In this document: positions 52,401-56,399 of the stretch, in pieces
How the letters are laid out: each line of letters opens with the position of its first letter
How positions within the stretch are numbered: the stretch's first letter is position 1
DNA from: Micrasema longulum
Lineage: Eukaryota; Arthropoda; Insecta; Trichoptera; Brachycentridae
Reading direction: 5' to 3'
Assembly: GCA_022494885.1 (NCBI GenBank)
Contig: JAGVSM010004549.1
Coordinates: forward strand, 1 to 64,000
Length of the DNA stretch: 64,000 nt
Notes under the pieces: model-generated
Seen by the model: only the letters and a program-made list of their open reading frames with translations
The model's database searches: none
Told to the model about the DNA's origin: nothing
Made by a program: the position numbers and the translations under genes

Positions 52401-54351
52401 TACGGCTTATTAATAAAAAGCCGGGTAAAAAATTCAACTACTCTGGCGATACTAACAAAATGTCCAAGTAATTTTATTTAACAATTTGACAGTTGGTAAA
52501 ATAATCGAATTCTTAAATAATGTTACTTGTGAATTCGCTTCTTAAACATGAAATGTGATCATACCGTGTTCCCTTTCAATCCCAGCAGTATTTTGACACT
52601 TGCACGACACAACACGACATAATTGAATTTAAATCGGCTGTTGCGTACTAAGCTGCGTCTACAGAATACCTAATGGCCAAAACGTAAAACTACTCATTTG
52701 TGAGGAGTTTAGTCGGATTCAGGTTCATGCGCGTATGCGGTTTCTGGACTATTTTAATTCTATGGCTAAATCAATATTGACTTCAATGAAGCAGTTGATG
52801 ATCTGCATTGTTTTATTGATATATTATATTACTAATGAATATATTAACCTTTTCTAGGAATATCTTTGCTAGCTCTGAGCACCGTGCAAGGCTATCATGG
52901 CTATGTTCTGTTTGTTTGGCTGTATGGGCTGTGCTTGGGAGGCTTCCTGTATTCTGTGAAAATGCTCACTATGGAGAGAGTTCGCGCTAAACACTTCACC
53001 AGAGCTTGGGGTAGATATTTACCTTGATAATGTTTTACTATTCCTATGATTTTGGTGATTGGTACCCAAATAAAAGACCATAACAACATCACATTTACAA
53101 AAAATGCTTAATATTAAGTAGAAACATAGTTAATAGAATAAAATAATAACATAAAACTACTGATTTAACATAACAGAACAGAAAATGTTGACTAAGATAC
53201 CTGATACTGGATTCTAATTGTACTAAATGTTTCTACAAATAATCCCACTAGCTCAGGTGTACACATCCAAAGCTATATTTATTTATGTTTTCTTTTTTTT
53301 CAAACATTCAAAAAAAATATATAATTAAGGTAAGTTTACTTCTTCTGATTCTCTCCCGAAATGCAGGATCCATAGACTTTTCAGGAGAGAGTCGGAATAA
53401 CAAGGAACCTGTTGATTCTTGCAGTCCAACCGTAGCTAAATTCGCCAGTTAATTTGAAGTGTTTGAACCCCCCGAACGATTTTTATTGCAAAACAGTAAA
53501 GTTATAACATCATAGTCCTAAGATCTAATTTAAAAAAATGTATAATATGGAAAGTATAGTATTGAACTTCCCTTGTTGGTTTCTGGAATAAAATGTTTAT
53601 AATTTTTTTTAATACTACTTACTAAATAAAATTTAGTTCAGTATTTTATTTATCACTGTTATTATTAATTTATTTTGTTCTTACAGGGTTTGTTCAAGGT
53701 GCTAAAGCGCTTCCTGTGATAATCGGTGTTCCAGTTACCGGTTACATCAACCAACAGAGTCCTCGAGCTGGTTACTACTTTTCCTTCGCTACGACAATGA
53801 TCGGAGCCATCCTGCTCTTCTTCGTAGGATTCTCCAAGAAGCCAGAACCCAACAGTTCTATAAACTCAACCATGACAGCTGCCACTCTCACTAATGGTGA
53901 CTGCATCTGCCCCGGTGTTTCTCCTCAAATGCCAAGATTCACTAGCACCTTTAACCATTGCGGGGCAAACTACGGACACTATTCACACCCTGCTCCGTTG
54001 TATTCACACCACTTCTATAACCACCATCACCCACATCACATTCACCCATATGGTCATTTGCAAAACGGTTTACCGAAGTCGCTATCCTTCGCTGCTCCTC
54101 TAGACTACCGCGATGGTAATTATGTCAACTGCTCAAACGAAGAGCAGAACTGTCCCGGTTACAGCTGTACACGGTCTCCGTATCACTATAGATACAACCA
54201 TAATGCCAGACTCCGACCGTCCAAGAGTGTGCCGGAAGGATTGGCTCGATACGAACCTGGCTGGTCCCGTGGTGGTTCCTGCAGAAGTTTGTGTCGAAGA
54301 CCGATCATCAGAAATGTTCAAGTCATCGAACAGATTACCACCTCTGTGTAG
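10291..54351 (+). CDS. Monocarboxylate transporter-like (SLC16/MFS) gene, seven exons, 5' incomplete
   Basis: Exons 10291-10464, 13630-13789, 35838-35979, 39666-39806, 51256-51430, 52858-53010 and 53687-54351 join in one open frame with matching phases, each flanked by AG acceptors and GT donors. They encode about 535 residues of a multi-helix membrane protein. Family evidence is the motif YFRKRR at the head of a helix in exon 2, matching the second SLC16 signature (YF-x-KR). Further support is a long basic loop between the two helix bundles in exons 3-4 and a final transmembrane helix in the last exon. SLC16 proteins carry monocarboxylates or related small organic molecules across the plasma membrane, often with protons; the substrate here cannot be inferred. 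The opening exon(s) with the D-G-G-x-G-W type motif of helix 1 were not found in the 10.3 kb upstream. Introns reach about 22 kb. The family call is firm; the orthologue is not assigned. Confidence 0.88.
10465..11549. other. Transporter intron A-B, first part
   Basis: Non-coding. Contains an imperfect local duplication around 10935-11050 (TATTATCACAATAACATTTA and TATTATCACAAAAACATTTA). The remaining intron holds the minisatellite at 11.5-12.2 kb and a LINE fragment. Confidence 0.5.
11550..12200. repeat. GC-rich 23-bp minisatellite blocks within a tandem unit of about 215 bp
   Basis: Three blocks (about 11550-11640, 11765-11855, 12035-12195) contain degenerate repeats of GGCCGATTACATGAGGCCCG, best seen at 12085-12190 with a period near 23 bp. 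The blocks at 11550 and 11765 are each followed by a related AT-rich spacer (TGTAACAGTTGGCGACAGCT versus TGTAACAGTCGAGCACAGCT, then AATCACTTACT versus AATCGCTTACT). That makes a higher-order unit of about 215 bp. No coding frame; the minus ORF there is fortuitous. Confidence 0.65.
12829..13560 (-). mobile_element. LINE reverse transcriptase fragment with YADD box
   Basis: On the minus strand, 13504-13521 encodes YADDTV, the reverse-transcriptase catalytic box, followed by VLVEGVNWNSVN and a broken stretch. After it comes MKYLSVYIDQNLKWKYHI and YYSIVQSLLQYGIAGWGG, the C-terminal palm and thumb region of non-LTR retrotransposons of the Jockey/CR1 type. Only a 5'-truncated 3' part survives, with stops between the blocks. 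It lies within the intron immediately before transporter exon B, antisense to it. Confidence 0.8.
13630..13789 (+). CDS. Transporter exon B with second SLC16 signature
   Basis: Acceptor TTTGCAG and donor GTGAGT flank 52 complete codons plus split glycine codons at both ends. It encodes IFLGVGCGMVRETSS, then HYFRKRREFVEMVAQAGAG and a hydrophobic segment. In SLC16 transporters the YF-x-KR element precedes helix 5 and lies at the inner membrane face. The exon sits about 30 bp downstream of a decayed LINE fragment on the opposite strand and just upstream of a TG microsatellite. Confidence 0.9.
13846..14232 (+). mobile_element. Composite family 1 SINE with the same 5' module, diverged
   Basis: TCCGGGCGGACGAAGAATAC and CCAGAATCCTAGAGGAAT match the module before the 38137 copy; a TG microsatellite has expanded within it. 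The tRNA-like head (from about 13982) is badly eroded, but the body AGACTGGAAACTTAAGCGTA and the end GCACCACTGGGTGCGGAAAG with GATGATGATGAT are clear. Confidence 0.65.
13870..13894 (+). repeat. TG dinucleotide microsatellite
   Basis: Twelve TG units follow the phrase ACAGTTA of the SINE-associated 5' module, 80 bp downstream of transporter exon B. Confidence 0.95.
14235..17595. other. Transporter intron B-C, repeat-poor part
   Basis: AT-rich with T/ATTT-rich tracts near 14810-14885 and 15090. Plus frames at 16257-16933 resemble no family; the 16258 end is the dispersed terminal motif listed separately. The GC-richer 16560-16930 may be part of the same transposon. Confidence 0.45.
16258..16320 (+). 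repeat. Short dispersed terminal motif family (GGGCCGCAATTAC type)
   Basis: CTGGGCCGCAATTACAAACG with CTATCTTCATCGG and GAGACGGTATA is matched at 1522-1576 (GGGCCGCGATTATGAACGGA, ATCTTCATCG, GGCGGTATA). Inverted, it matches 42500-42555 (TATACCGTCTCGATATGTAC, GATGAAGATAGCG, GAGGCCCAGGTA). It may be the terminus of a MITE or other DNA transposon. Confidence 0.5.
17600..17995 (+). repeat. Dispersed repeat B, copy 1
   Basis: Shares TAGCGTAAAAAATA, TTGGCCACGC, TCACGAATCTTGACGTC and GGCCAAACATGTCGCGTTTT with 25130-25530 in the same order. The CG-rich core is followed by a long AT-rich tail ending in GTATGTGATA. A weaker relative with ATGACGTCACGAG lies at 39940-40030. Confidence 0.65.
18180..19136. 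mobile_element. Candidate non-autonomous DNA transposon with nested inverted repeats
   Basis: The left end CTGTGCCTTAGAGGGTAAAA is mirrored at the right end by the inverse of TTTTACCCGTTAAGGTACAG, about 24 bp with few mismatches. Inside, a second inverted pair joins ATAGGGTCAAAGAACCAG (about 18289) to its inverse around TGTGCTTTGACCCTATAAT (about 18875). TTTT flanks both ends and could be the target duplication. About 957 bp, no coding frame. Confidence 0.55.
19140..20200. other. Transporter intron B-C, AT-rich block
   Basis: No gene, inverted repeat or pol III boxes recognised. Confidence 0.5.
20205..20392 (+). mobile_element. tRNA-derived SINE, family 2
   Basis: Head GGCCTCCTTGGTGTAGTGGT with TCAAGACGCTTGACTCACGC and B-box GGTTCCGGGTTCAATTTCC. 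The body has CTCAAGCCTGGGTGTTCTGT, and the end is AAAATAAAATAAAATT. Three further copies in the window are on the minus strand. Confidence 0.8.
20455..20745. repeat. Foldback repeat family A: near-palindromic copy
   Basis: The left half has TTACAACAGGGATGGAAAAT and GGGCTTATGACCTGTCATTG. From 20578 the same sequence returns inverted (ACGACAGGTCATAAGCCCTG to CCATCCCTGTTGTAATATTT). It ends GGACAAACTCAAATATTGTA at 20741, the family terminus, followed by an ATT microsatellite. Confidence 0.8.
20750..23085. other. Transporter intron B-C, AT-rich block
   Basis: Only simple repeats (ATT at 20730-20757, poly-T/TAA near 21620, GA-rich at 21928) and unrecognised short frames. No supported feature. Confidence 0.5.
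21605..21720. repeat. Low-complexity T/TAA-rich tract
   Basis: Alternating poly-T and TAATAATAAA runs over about 110 bp. Simple sequence, no other feature seen. Confidence 0.9.
23090..23700 (+). mobile_element. Decayed RTE-type LINE 3' fragment
   Basis: Interrupted frames read VNSFKYMAVHIT, VHKELATRLGIAGATLN, CIKPILLYGYT and RWTLLAHVLRMSQENLN with RRPGRPSM. This order (K-Y-L-G strand, later L-L-Y-G, then R-W-x-G-H-x-x-R and R-R-x-G-R-P) is typical of the C-terminal end of RTE/Craftsman-type reverse transcriptases. Several stops and frameshifts make it dead. Confidence 0.65.
24385..24580 (+). repeat. Foldback repeat family A: 5' half
   Basis: Starts with the terminus CATTTTGAGTTTGTTCAAAT, then GTAGACGAGGACCGGATTTC, ATTACAACAGAGACGGAGAA and TGGTTTCAGTGGTCACTTTA. 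It stops at GTGTTACA and is followed by unrelated T-rich sequence and a family 3 SINE. Confidence 0.75.
24622..24732 (-). mobile_element. tRNA-derived SINE, family 3, minus strand, internal deletion
   Basis: The minus strand reads GGGTTGTGGTCCTGTGGCTA, then jumps to TTTCCCACTCTACCCCAACT and ends TTTACAACTCGTTGAAAATG, ACCCTCAAAATG. It lacks the middle of the head present at 1002-1150. It sits between two foldback-family pieces. Confidence 0.65.
24738..25000. repeat. Foldback repeat family A: rearranged copy
   Basis: Carries CACCATTCTGCCTGTGCTTG in one direction, then inverted TGTTACACAGTGTGTTAGGT, and the terminus CAGTATTTTGAGTTTGCTTA with TTACAACAGGAATGGAGAAC. The mixed order shows internal inversion or nested insertion. 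With 24385-24580 it flanks the family 3 SINE at 24622. Confidence 0.65.
25130..25530 (+). repeat. Dispersed repeat B, copy 2
   Basis: Collinear with 17600-17995 over about 400 bp: TAGCATAAAAAATACTTTTT, CACGAATCTTGACGTCACAA, CAAGGCCAAACACGTCGCGT, then AATCGGTGTTCGTAATATGT. No coding frame is retained. Confidence 0.65.
25697..26074 (-). mobile_element. LINE 3'-end ORF fragment (R-W-x-G-H type)
   Basis: An open minus-strand frame of 125 codons reads RCFDHVERMDDERMVKLVYMAK, then GNVRRGRLRKTWHDQI and SRQNRRACMTRSMNVEE, closing with LPLRGNGVM. This is the widespread insect LINE C-terminus just after the reverse transcriptase. It is 5' truncated; the open frame suggests a fairly recent insertion compared with others here. 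Confidence 0.7.
26955..27515. repeat. Foldback repeat family A: longest copy, inverted halves
   Basis: The left half runs from TTTTTCAATTTGTCCAAATG through TTATGACCTGTCATTGGCTG to TCAATTCTTCCATTTTG. The right half carries the same segments inverted (ACACAGTGTGTAAAGTGGCC, GACAGGTCATAAGCCCTGTA, TCCCTGTTGTAATTTGTTAA). Between them is the internal part GGCGTTGTCTAGTATGTGAA to AAAGGTTTCAGCTCTTTAAC, also found at 5750-5860. This copy best defines the family. Confidence 0.82.
27641..27863. mobile_element. Palindromic MITE-like element with arms of about 100 bp
   Basis: GGGTTTCCTAGGACAGCGGT at the left is mirrored by CCGTCCTAGGAAACCC at the right end. The arms remain complementary inward through AACGGCCGTAGTGAAC, ACAGCCGTCGTA and GTGACTAGAGA, meeting in a short loop at about 27752. 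The element is much richer in GC than its surroundings. No target duplication is obvious. Confidence 0.75.
28880..29085. other. GC-richer island of unknown nature
   Basis: AGCCCCACGCCTGGGGCAAG, CTTTTCCCCGGGGCATACTT and TCGCTAGCCACGATCGCCTC stand out from the AT-rich surroundings. No frame, pol III box or inverted repeat was recognised. It could be an LTR or SINE fragment. Confidence 0.3.
29163..29232 (+). mobile_element. Possible hAT-type terminus
   Basis: CAGTATTTCTTAAAGTACAC followed by CCCCTTGTGGGCGCTGAAG resembles ends of hAT transposons (CAGTGTTTCTCAAA style). No second terminus was identified, so this stays tentative. Confidence 0.3.
29245..29910 (+). repeat. Foldback repeat family A split by an insertion
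   Basis: The family sequence runs to TTATGATCTATCATT at 29334 and resumes at about 29765 with TTTCAGTGGCCACTTTACAC through TCTTCCATGTGTTAATTTTT. The intervening 430 bp are foreign to the family. They begin AATAACATTAATAATAAAAC and are AT-rich, reading like the 3' end of a minus-strand retroelement (CAAATAAAGTTTTATTATTA). Confidence 0.65.
31079..31560 (+). repeat. Two diverged tandem units of about 260 and 220 bp
   Basis: Both units start TCTGCCATCTTC and carry the same ordered words: GCGTACGGT/GACGTACGGT, ACACCGAAAATTTC/ACACAGAAAATTTC, GATTTTAGTTACGCATAATC/GATTTTAGTTAGGCATAATC, and GTGCAGTTGT. They end in AATGTTTAAATAC or AATGTTCAAATAC. An inverted fragment is at 33440-33560 and a shorter one at 47550-47595. 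Confidence 0.65.
32400..32820 (+). mobile_element. LINE reverse transcriptase C-terminal fragment with AAT-rich tail
   Basis: Reads LTSLEERWKKWDLIQT, KILNNYY and, after breaks, TLIKRKTSFFSRVVSDWNKL, the usual last block of CR1/Jockey-type reverse transcriptases (R-x-x-F-F-S-x-R-V-x-x-x-W-N-x-L). It is followed by an AATAATAATAAT tail near 32793-32811, consistent with a retrotransposon 3' end. Confidence 0.6.
33805..34250 (+). repeat. Dispersed repeat with THAP-like frame, copy 2
   Basis: Counterpart of 8585-9010. Here the frame at about 33940 reads MLGCVVESCENRSDKCKK and continues YVVNFFL. C-x4-C-x-N-R-x-D-K is close to the THAP opening; the later Cys and His of the C2CH finger are absent before the homology turns AT-rich, possibly an intron. 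Confidence 0.5.
34255..35830. other. Transporter intron B-C, last part before exon C
   Basis: AT-rich with two unrecognised minus frames (34253-34549, 34811-35116) of low-complexity composition. A short family A remnant lies at 35112-35135. Nothing else supported. Confidence 0.45.
35838..35979 (+). CDS. Transporter exon C (helix 6 and start of central loop)
   Basis: The exon begins after TTCGCAG, completes the split glycine codon of exon B, and ends at AAAAAG before GTAAGT. It reads KLGWRLGLQAVTG, a hydrophobic helix, then YRSASLYHPQRRAIL and a basic LKNQRKK end. It corresponds to helix 6 and the beginning of the large cytosolic loop that separates the two six-helix bundles. The upstream ATG at 35812 lies in the intron and is not the gene start. 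Confidence 0.9.
36055..36390 (+). other. CpG-rich patch and AT tail, possible solo LTR
   Basis: TGTGGCAACACTATAGACGT, CGCGACGTCGCGCGCCAGGT and CGAGCGACGGACACGAGAGA form a short CpG-rich stretch just after transporter exon C. An AT-rich segment with ATTAATAAAAGATCATGAAA follows. A TG start and a polyadenylation signal are LTR-like, but no target duplication or second LTR was found. Confidence 0.3.
36590..37100 (+). mobile_element. LINE 3' fragment, copy 1 of a pair with 42965-43480
   Basis: The stretch shares an almost collinear, diverged sequence with 42965-43480, including the segment ATTATACGCTAAAACAATAC in both. Its decayed frame gives NLLPLSVKTISSEKMFKKA, typical of the LINE C-terminal end (L-P-x-x-I-K/R-x-x-x-x-x-x-x-F-K-K-x-L). 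Upstream part to about 36430 may belong to the same element. Confidence 0.6.
37110..37283 (-). mobile_element. tRNA-derived SINE, family 2, minus strand
   Basis: Read on the minus strand it has the family 2 head (tRNA-like AGTGGTTAGGATGCTTGAGT), the B-box in GGTTTGATTCCC, and the body CTCAAGCCTGGGTGTTTTAT. It ends next to the T-rich stretch at 37117-37140, its A-rich tail. Confidence 0.75.
37427..37690 (+). mobile_element. tRNA-derived SINE, family 1
   Basis: Head TTAGTGTGGTGGTTGGCGCA and a perfect B box GGTTCGATTCC at 37481-37491 mark a pol III promoter. The body repeats CCTGGCTGGCACCTACGCGT and ACTGATCACCTTACTTTCC, and it ends GCACCACTGGTTGCGGATAA then GATGATGATTATA. Same family as 2387-2649. 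Confidence 0.78.
38010..38300 (+). mobile_element. Family 1 SINE preceded by an extra 5' module, 3' truncated
   Basis: From 38137 the tRNA-like head CGCCTCGTAGTGTAGTGGCT, B-box GGTTCTGGGTTCATTTCC and body CCTAGACTAGCACCTGAAGC are family 1; it stops at ACTGATGACCC. The 125 bp before it (TCCGGGCCGATGAAGAATAC, CCAGAATCCCGGACGAGCG) match the sequence before the family 1 copy at 13975, so a composite element is likely. Confidence 0.65.
39666..39806 (+). CDS. Transporter exon D (central loop and helix 7)
   Basis: Exactly 47 codons, phase 0 at both ends, between TTTTTAG and GTAAGT. It begins with a lysine-rich VKEKKTHIRVPKPPFFDFS loop and continues into a hydrophobic segment ending GLYTPVFYL. This is the cytosolic loop running into the first helix of the C-terminal half. 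It is too short for an ORF scan to isolate; the call rests on frame continuity with exons C and E. Confidence 0.87.
40263..40570 (-). mobile_element. LINE fragment: end of RNase H and CCHC-like finger
   Basis: Minus-strand frame reads LSRYQVSGITRARPGHCRLN, KHLARMNLSETSRCRFC, ADKETPIHILCECNALHHKR. This is the post-RNase H C-terminus of R1/Jockey-type elements, with CRFC and H-x-x-C-x-C zinc-ligand spacing intact. The frame is open to the left but runs into an unrelated foldback element at about 40610, so the longer 146-residue frame is chimeric. Confidence 0.72.
40610..40785 (-). repeat. Foldback repeat family A: inverted half
   Basis: Contains AAATATGGATGTTCAAACAT, GTTACACAGTGTGTAAAGTA, GCCAATGACAAGTCATAAGC and CTCCATCCTTGTTGTAATTT, the family in reverse. 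It abuts the RNase H-end LINE fragment at about 40600. Confidence 0.75.
40855..41027 (-). mobile_element. tRNA-derived SINE, family 2, minus strand
   Basis: Minus-strand reading gives GGCCTCCGTGGTGTAGTGGT, then GAGACGCTTGACTCACACAT, a good B box GGTTCGATTCCCGATG, and CTCAAGCCTGGGTGTTCTGT with GGCCTCCTCGCCTGTTGTGC before a poly-A. Head and body are close to full length. The plus-strand frames over it are shadows. Confidence 0.82.
41562..41657 (+). mobile_element. Mariner transposase N-terminal fragment
   Basis: Translates as ARRWFLRFKDGNFNLKDM, then SGRIVDFDEDR and stop. This corresponds to the mariner block (R-W-F-x-R-F-x-x-G-x-F-x-L-K-D-x-x-x-x-G-R-P) at the end of the DNA-binding region. 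Only about 30 codons are recognisable. Confidence 0.6.
42965..43480 (+). mobile_element. LINE 3' fragment, copy 2
   Basis: Homologous to 36590-37100. The frame EYYANKIYNLFPLSIKTI followed by ENMLKKAS is better preserved than in the other copy. It ends in the same AT-rich tail with ATTAAATATAAACA. Both copies are in introns of the transporter, in the same orientation. Confidence 0.6.
44185..44350 (-). mobile_element. Degenerate tRNA-derived SINE head and body
   Basis: The minus strand has AGTGTTTGACGCGTTTGCCT followed by CTTTGGGTTCGATTCCTGGG, a good B box, and a trailing CTCTGGACTAACACCTTAAG. The last phrase recalls the family 1 body (CTGGACTGGTACCTGAAGC). The tail lacks the GATGATG end. Confidence 0.5.
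44400..44970 (+). mobile_element. LINE reverse transcriptase 3' fragment with TAAA tail
   Basis: Decayed frame reads WRTGYKNDINRLQRQ, DKILKVPSLF, FQVESLKFIHKLASG and later DLGLKLYNKLQYKTK with a lysine-rich end. The order suits the thumb and C-terminal region of a Jockey/CR1-type element. It finishes in CAATAAATATTTTTT and a TAAA-rich tail at about 44930-44975, as expected for a target-primed insertion. Confidence 0.6.
45294..45584. mobile_element. MITE with inverted repeats of about 78 bp
   Basis: Left arm AAAAGACGAGTGATACTTTA to ATCGCTTTCGCGACATCTTC is mirrored by GAAGATTTCGCGAAAGCGAT to TAAAGTATCACTCGTCTTTT. The AT-rich loop of about 130 bp has no coding frame. Confidence 0.78.
45600..47930. 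other. Transporter intron D-E, unassigned block
   Basis: The 135-codon plus frame 45669-46076 is Phe-rich and matches nothing I know. The 46570-46700 inverted repeat and a tandem-unit fragment at 47550-47595 are the only structures recognised. Confidence 0.45.
46570..46700. repeat. Small inverted repeat with CpG-rich arms
   Basis: TGCGCGGACCGCGGACTGAA and TTACAAGTCCGCGCATGCGC are in inverted order about 100 bp apart within very AT-rich DNA; CTGCCCAGTTATGCGCG and ACTGGGTTAGTC add partial complementarity. It may be a MITE remnant. Confidence 0.4.
47938..48110 (-). mobile_element. tRNA-derived SINE, family 2, minus strand
   Basis: The head at the right end reads GGCCTCCGTGGTGTAGTGGT, the B box is GGTTCGATTCCCGGTG, and CTCAAGCCTGGGTGCTCTGT follows. 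The A-rich tail corresponds to the T-run at 47940-47951. Very similar to the copy at 40855-41027. Confidence 0.82.
48151..48501. mobile_element. Mariner-type MITE (CAGGGTGTTCTTTAAACCC ends, TA flanks)
   Basis: CAGGGTGTTCTTTAAACCC at the left and GGGTTTAAAGAACGCCCTG at the right are inverted repeats flanked by TA on each side, as in mariner elements. The arms extend through CCGAAACCACGATGGTC and its inverse, and the centre holds a second palindrome built on CTTCTGCAGGGGTGAAACGA and CTTCTCCCCTGCAGAAG. No transposase frame. Confidence 0.82.
49040..49600 (-). mobile_element. Decayed mariner-type transposase (C-terminal half)
   Basis: On the minus strand the order is: VNKEYYLSVLKRLREKICRK, then MPDFWKDNF and FLHHGKAPSFF (the second catalytic region), and at the far end YEDWKKR, NMCIASDGD, FEGDKI. 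These are standard blocks of mariner transposases (Y-x-x-V-L-x-x-L-R-x-x-I, L-x-H-D-N-A-x-x-H, W-x-x-C-I-x-x-x-G-x-Y-F-E-G-D). The expected Asp and Asn of the second block are mutated and a palindromic insert at 49230-49329 interrupts it. Confidence 0.7.
49230..49329. repeat. Small palindrome inside the mariner remnant
   Basis: TACTAAATGTTATTAAATAT is mirrored by ATATTTAATAATATTTAGTA, arms of about 27 bp around a 45-bp loop. It interrupts the transposase-like sequence at 49040-49600, so it is a later insertion or a duplication within it. Confidence 0.6.
49740..51250. other. Transporter intron D-E, last part before exon E
   Basis: AT-rich. A minus-strand phrase NNGLLKALRDAATNRG at about 49750-49815 could be transposon-coded but is not assigned. 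No other feature. Confidence 0.4.
51256..51430 (+). CDS. Transporter exon E (helices 8-9 region)
   Basis: Acceptor TATATTTCAG and donor GTAACA bound 58 codons plus one base. It reads ALQGYKEGLEDSALVLL, a glycine-rich helix (FLGFATALGCVGFGLVIV), RPSSQCLISRQYLAQAA and the start of the next helix. The correct frame differs from the longer ATG-started frame through the same DNA, which is a shadow. The join to exon F makes a glycine codon. Confidence 0.88.
51780..51980. other. GC-rich patch in the transporter intron E-F
   Basis: AGGGGATGGCCACTCCGGCC, AGGCGGGCGACTGCCAAGGC and CGCAACCCTTAGGGGAGCGC contrast sharply with the neighbouring intron. The plus frame over it (51620-51916) is not recognised. 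It is probably a transposon piece. Confidence 0.3.
52858..53010 (+). CDS. Transporter exon F (helices 9-10 region)
   Basis: Acceptor TTTTCTAG and donor GTAGAT surround 50 codons plus split glycines on each side. It encodes two hydrophobic stretches separated by VQGYHGYV and followed by a charged MERVRAKHFTRAWG turn. The R-A-W-G-F-V-Q type junction with the next exon is a conserved landmark of this insect SLC16 subgroup as I know it from family memory. The minus-strand ORF covering this exon is a shadow. Confidence 0.88.
53687..54351 (+). CDS. Transporter terminal exon: last helices and His/Tyr-rich C-terminal tail
   Basis: Begins after TTCTTACAG and runs to a TAG stop. The first 48 residues finish the membrane domain (GVPVTGYIN, then a final helix around FSFATTMIGAILLFFVGF). 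About 172 residues follow as a hydrophilic, probably cytosolic tail. It contains a cluster of about a dozen His among Tyr and Pro near codons for YSHHFYNHHHPHHIHPYGH, several Cys, and an Arg-rich end closing with QITTSV. The tail is longer than in typical mammalian SLC16 members. Overlapping frames on both strands are shadows. Confidence 0.92.
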
Positions 54352-55850
54352 TAGATTAGTAACTTATTGAGTACAAGTGTTCAGTAGATAGTATTTGATT
54401 ACATTAATTAATTGTAATTATTTATTGAGAGAAGCGTGCAATTCTGAAACATTTATGTCCCTGTAGACTGTAAATTTGTACCTATAAAAGATTTCTATTA
54501 TGATATGTACATAAATATATTCAGCGTGGGTATTTGAGTCATTTGAATACTAAAACATGACAAACGCATTATGGTATTTTTAATGTCACACCATACATAC
54601 ATCAAAAAGTATACATACCTACTTTTAGATAAAACATTTATTTTCTGATCATAAAATTATATCAATTTTATTATAAATAATTGCTACTTATGTGCTACAT
54701 TATTCAGTAAATTAATTTTAATTTGTACAAAGACAATATTGGGAAAAAATCTTTTAAAAAATTCAGAATACTAATTTGAAATTAGAACAATCTTGGATAG
54801 ATTGACTCTGCTTGCCACCAAAATATTTTTAGTTGTATTTTTTTAAATGAAAACAAATAGTTTTATGTTAATTATCACATTTAATAAGTACTTAAACTTA
54901 AAACCTGACGCCTGACATAAATAAAATAAAAACCATACCCAAACCAAAAACAACTTTTTTTCTTCAAACGGTTCATTTTTTTATTTATTGTATGTCGTTC
55001 ATATAAACAGAGCTATTATTATTTTCATATATTATTATGCATTGTGTATACAAAATAATATATTATATGTCTATAAAAGAACTTAAAGAAACCTTTGTGC
55101 TATATTTTTTAACAATAAAAATATTATGATTCTTCTTTTTACTGGTATTGCCCATCTCATTGTATGTAGAAAATAATGTGAAGATGTTCTAAAGTAATTT
55201 ATTTCTTAAATAATTTGAACTGTTTAATGAGGAATTGATAAATGTCTGTATATCTTAAAGTAAATAGGTAAAATTATAACATTTTAAGTTATACTTAAAT
55301 TTAACCACTGTACTTACAAATTACTAGAATCTATTGTCAATTATATTAATGTTATTTTTTAAATTTTGTTAGTCCTATGGGACCATAAAAAATGCAAATA
55401 TATTAAATAAAAAATAACACTTATAATAATTCTAACCTACTAAGTTTTAAAATTAAATATTTATTTTATTTTATCAGTAGATAAAATAAAATAAATGTTG
55501 GTTTTTTACCTACTGGTACCTAAATCATAAATATGTTTGCTGATGATATAAACTCAAACAAAACCTATAACCTATTAGTAGTTTAAAATAAAATTAAAAT
55601 AAATAAAATAACTTTTTTCATGTAAATTAATTTGTTCTATACAATATTACAAGAAAAATAATTGTTTACTGTAAGTTAATAAACGGCTTTTATTTCAATT
55701 GAATTTACATAATATAAAAAAATAAGGATGTGTAAAAAAAAAACTAAAGTCATATAATAAAACTAGTTAATTATTTTAACTGAATTTTGTCTACTATCTG
55801 CAAAATATCTATATCACTCAAGATCTTTCTTTTGTGTTAAAGAGGTTGCT
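54352..55850 (+). other. 3' flank of transporter gene, AT-rich, candidate polyadenylation signals
   Basis: Very AT-rich sequence without a coding frame. AATAAA-type hexamers occur near 54921 and AATAAA inside CAATAAAAATATT near 55115, and either could end the transporter mRNA. I cannot choose between them without transcript data. Confidence 0.4.
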
Positions 55851-55879
55851 TAATTTTATATATACTTATATGTATCAAA

Positions 55880-56365
55880 TATATGAACCCCCAACAATCT
55901 TAAACGAAAATTGTTTGATACCTGTGTTTTGCCAGTACTCACATATGGGTTTGAGACCATCACACTGTCAATCAAAAGTGTGTATAAACTGAGAATCAAA
56001 CAGGTAGCCATGGAGCGAGCAATGCTGAGGGTTAGTCTGAGAGATAAAACAAGAAATAAAATCATAAGAACAAAAACAGAAGTGCTGGACATTATTGGGA
56101 GAGTTGGAACATTGAAATGGTACTGGGCTGGTCATGTTGCTCGTAGCTCAGATGATAGATGTACAAAAAGCCTCCTGTGCTGGCACCCTGGAACTACTAC
56201 CAGAAACCCCGGATGGCCGCAGCTCTGCTGGAGAGACGATCTTGTGAAGCATTCAGGAACAGCGTGGATGCAAATAGCCCAAGACCGTCTGGCATAGAGA
56301 AAGATGAAGGAGGCTTACGTTCAGGAGTGGACAGCTACAGGCCGAAGAAGAAGAAGATATATCTA
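55880..56365 (+). mobile_element. RTE-type LINE 3'-end fragment between the two genes
   Basis: Frames read LFDTCVLPVLTYGFETI, AMERAMLRVSLRDKTRN, TLKWYWAGHVAR, TRNPGWPQLCWRDDLV, WMQIAQDRLA and, after one stop, MKEAYVQEWTATG. This is the complete order of the C-terminal end of insect RTE-class reverse transcriptases. It is 5' truncated, as most LINE copies are, and is well preserved apart from the stop at 56295. Confidence 0.78.
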
Positions 56366-56399
56366 ATCTCCTCTTGAAAAAGAAACCTCCATATATTTT

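Noticed and set aside
53894..54370. Extra frames over the transporter's last exon (both strands)
   Set aside because: They are shadows of the His-rich tail, which continues the proven membrane-domain frame.
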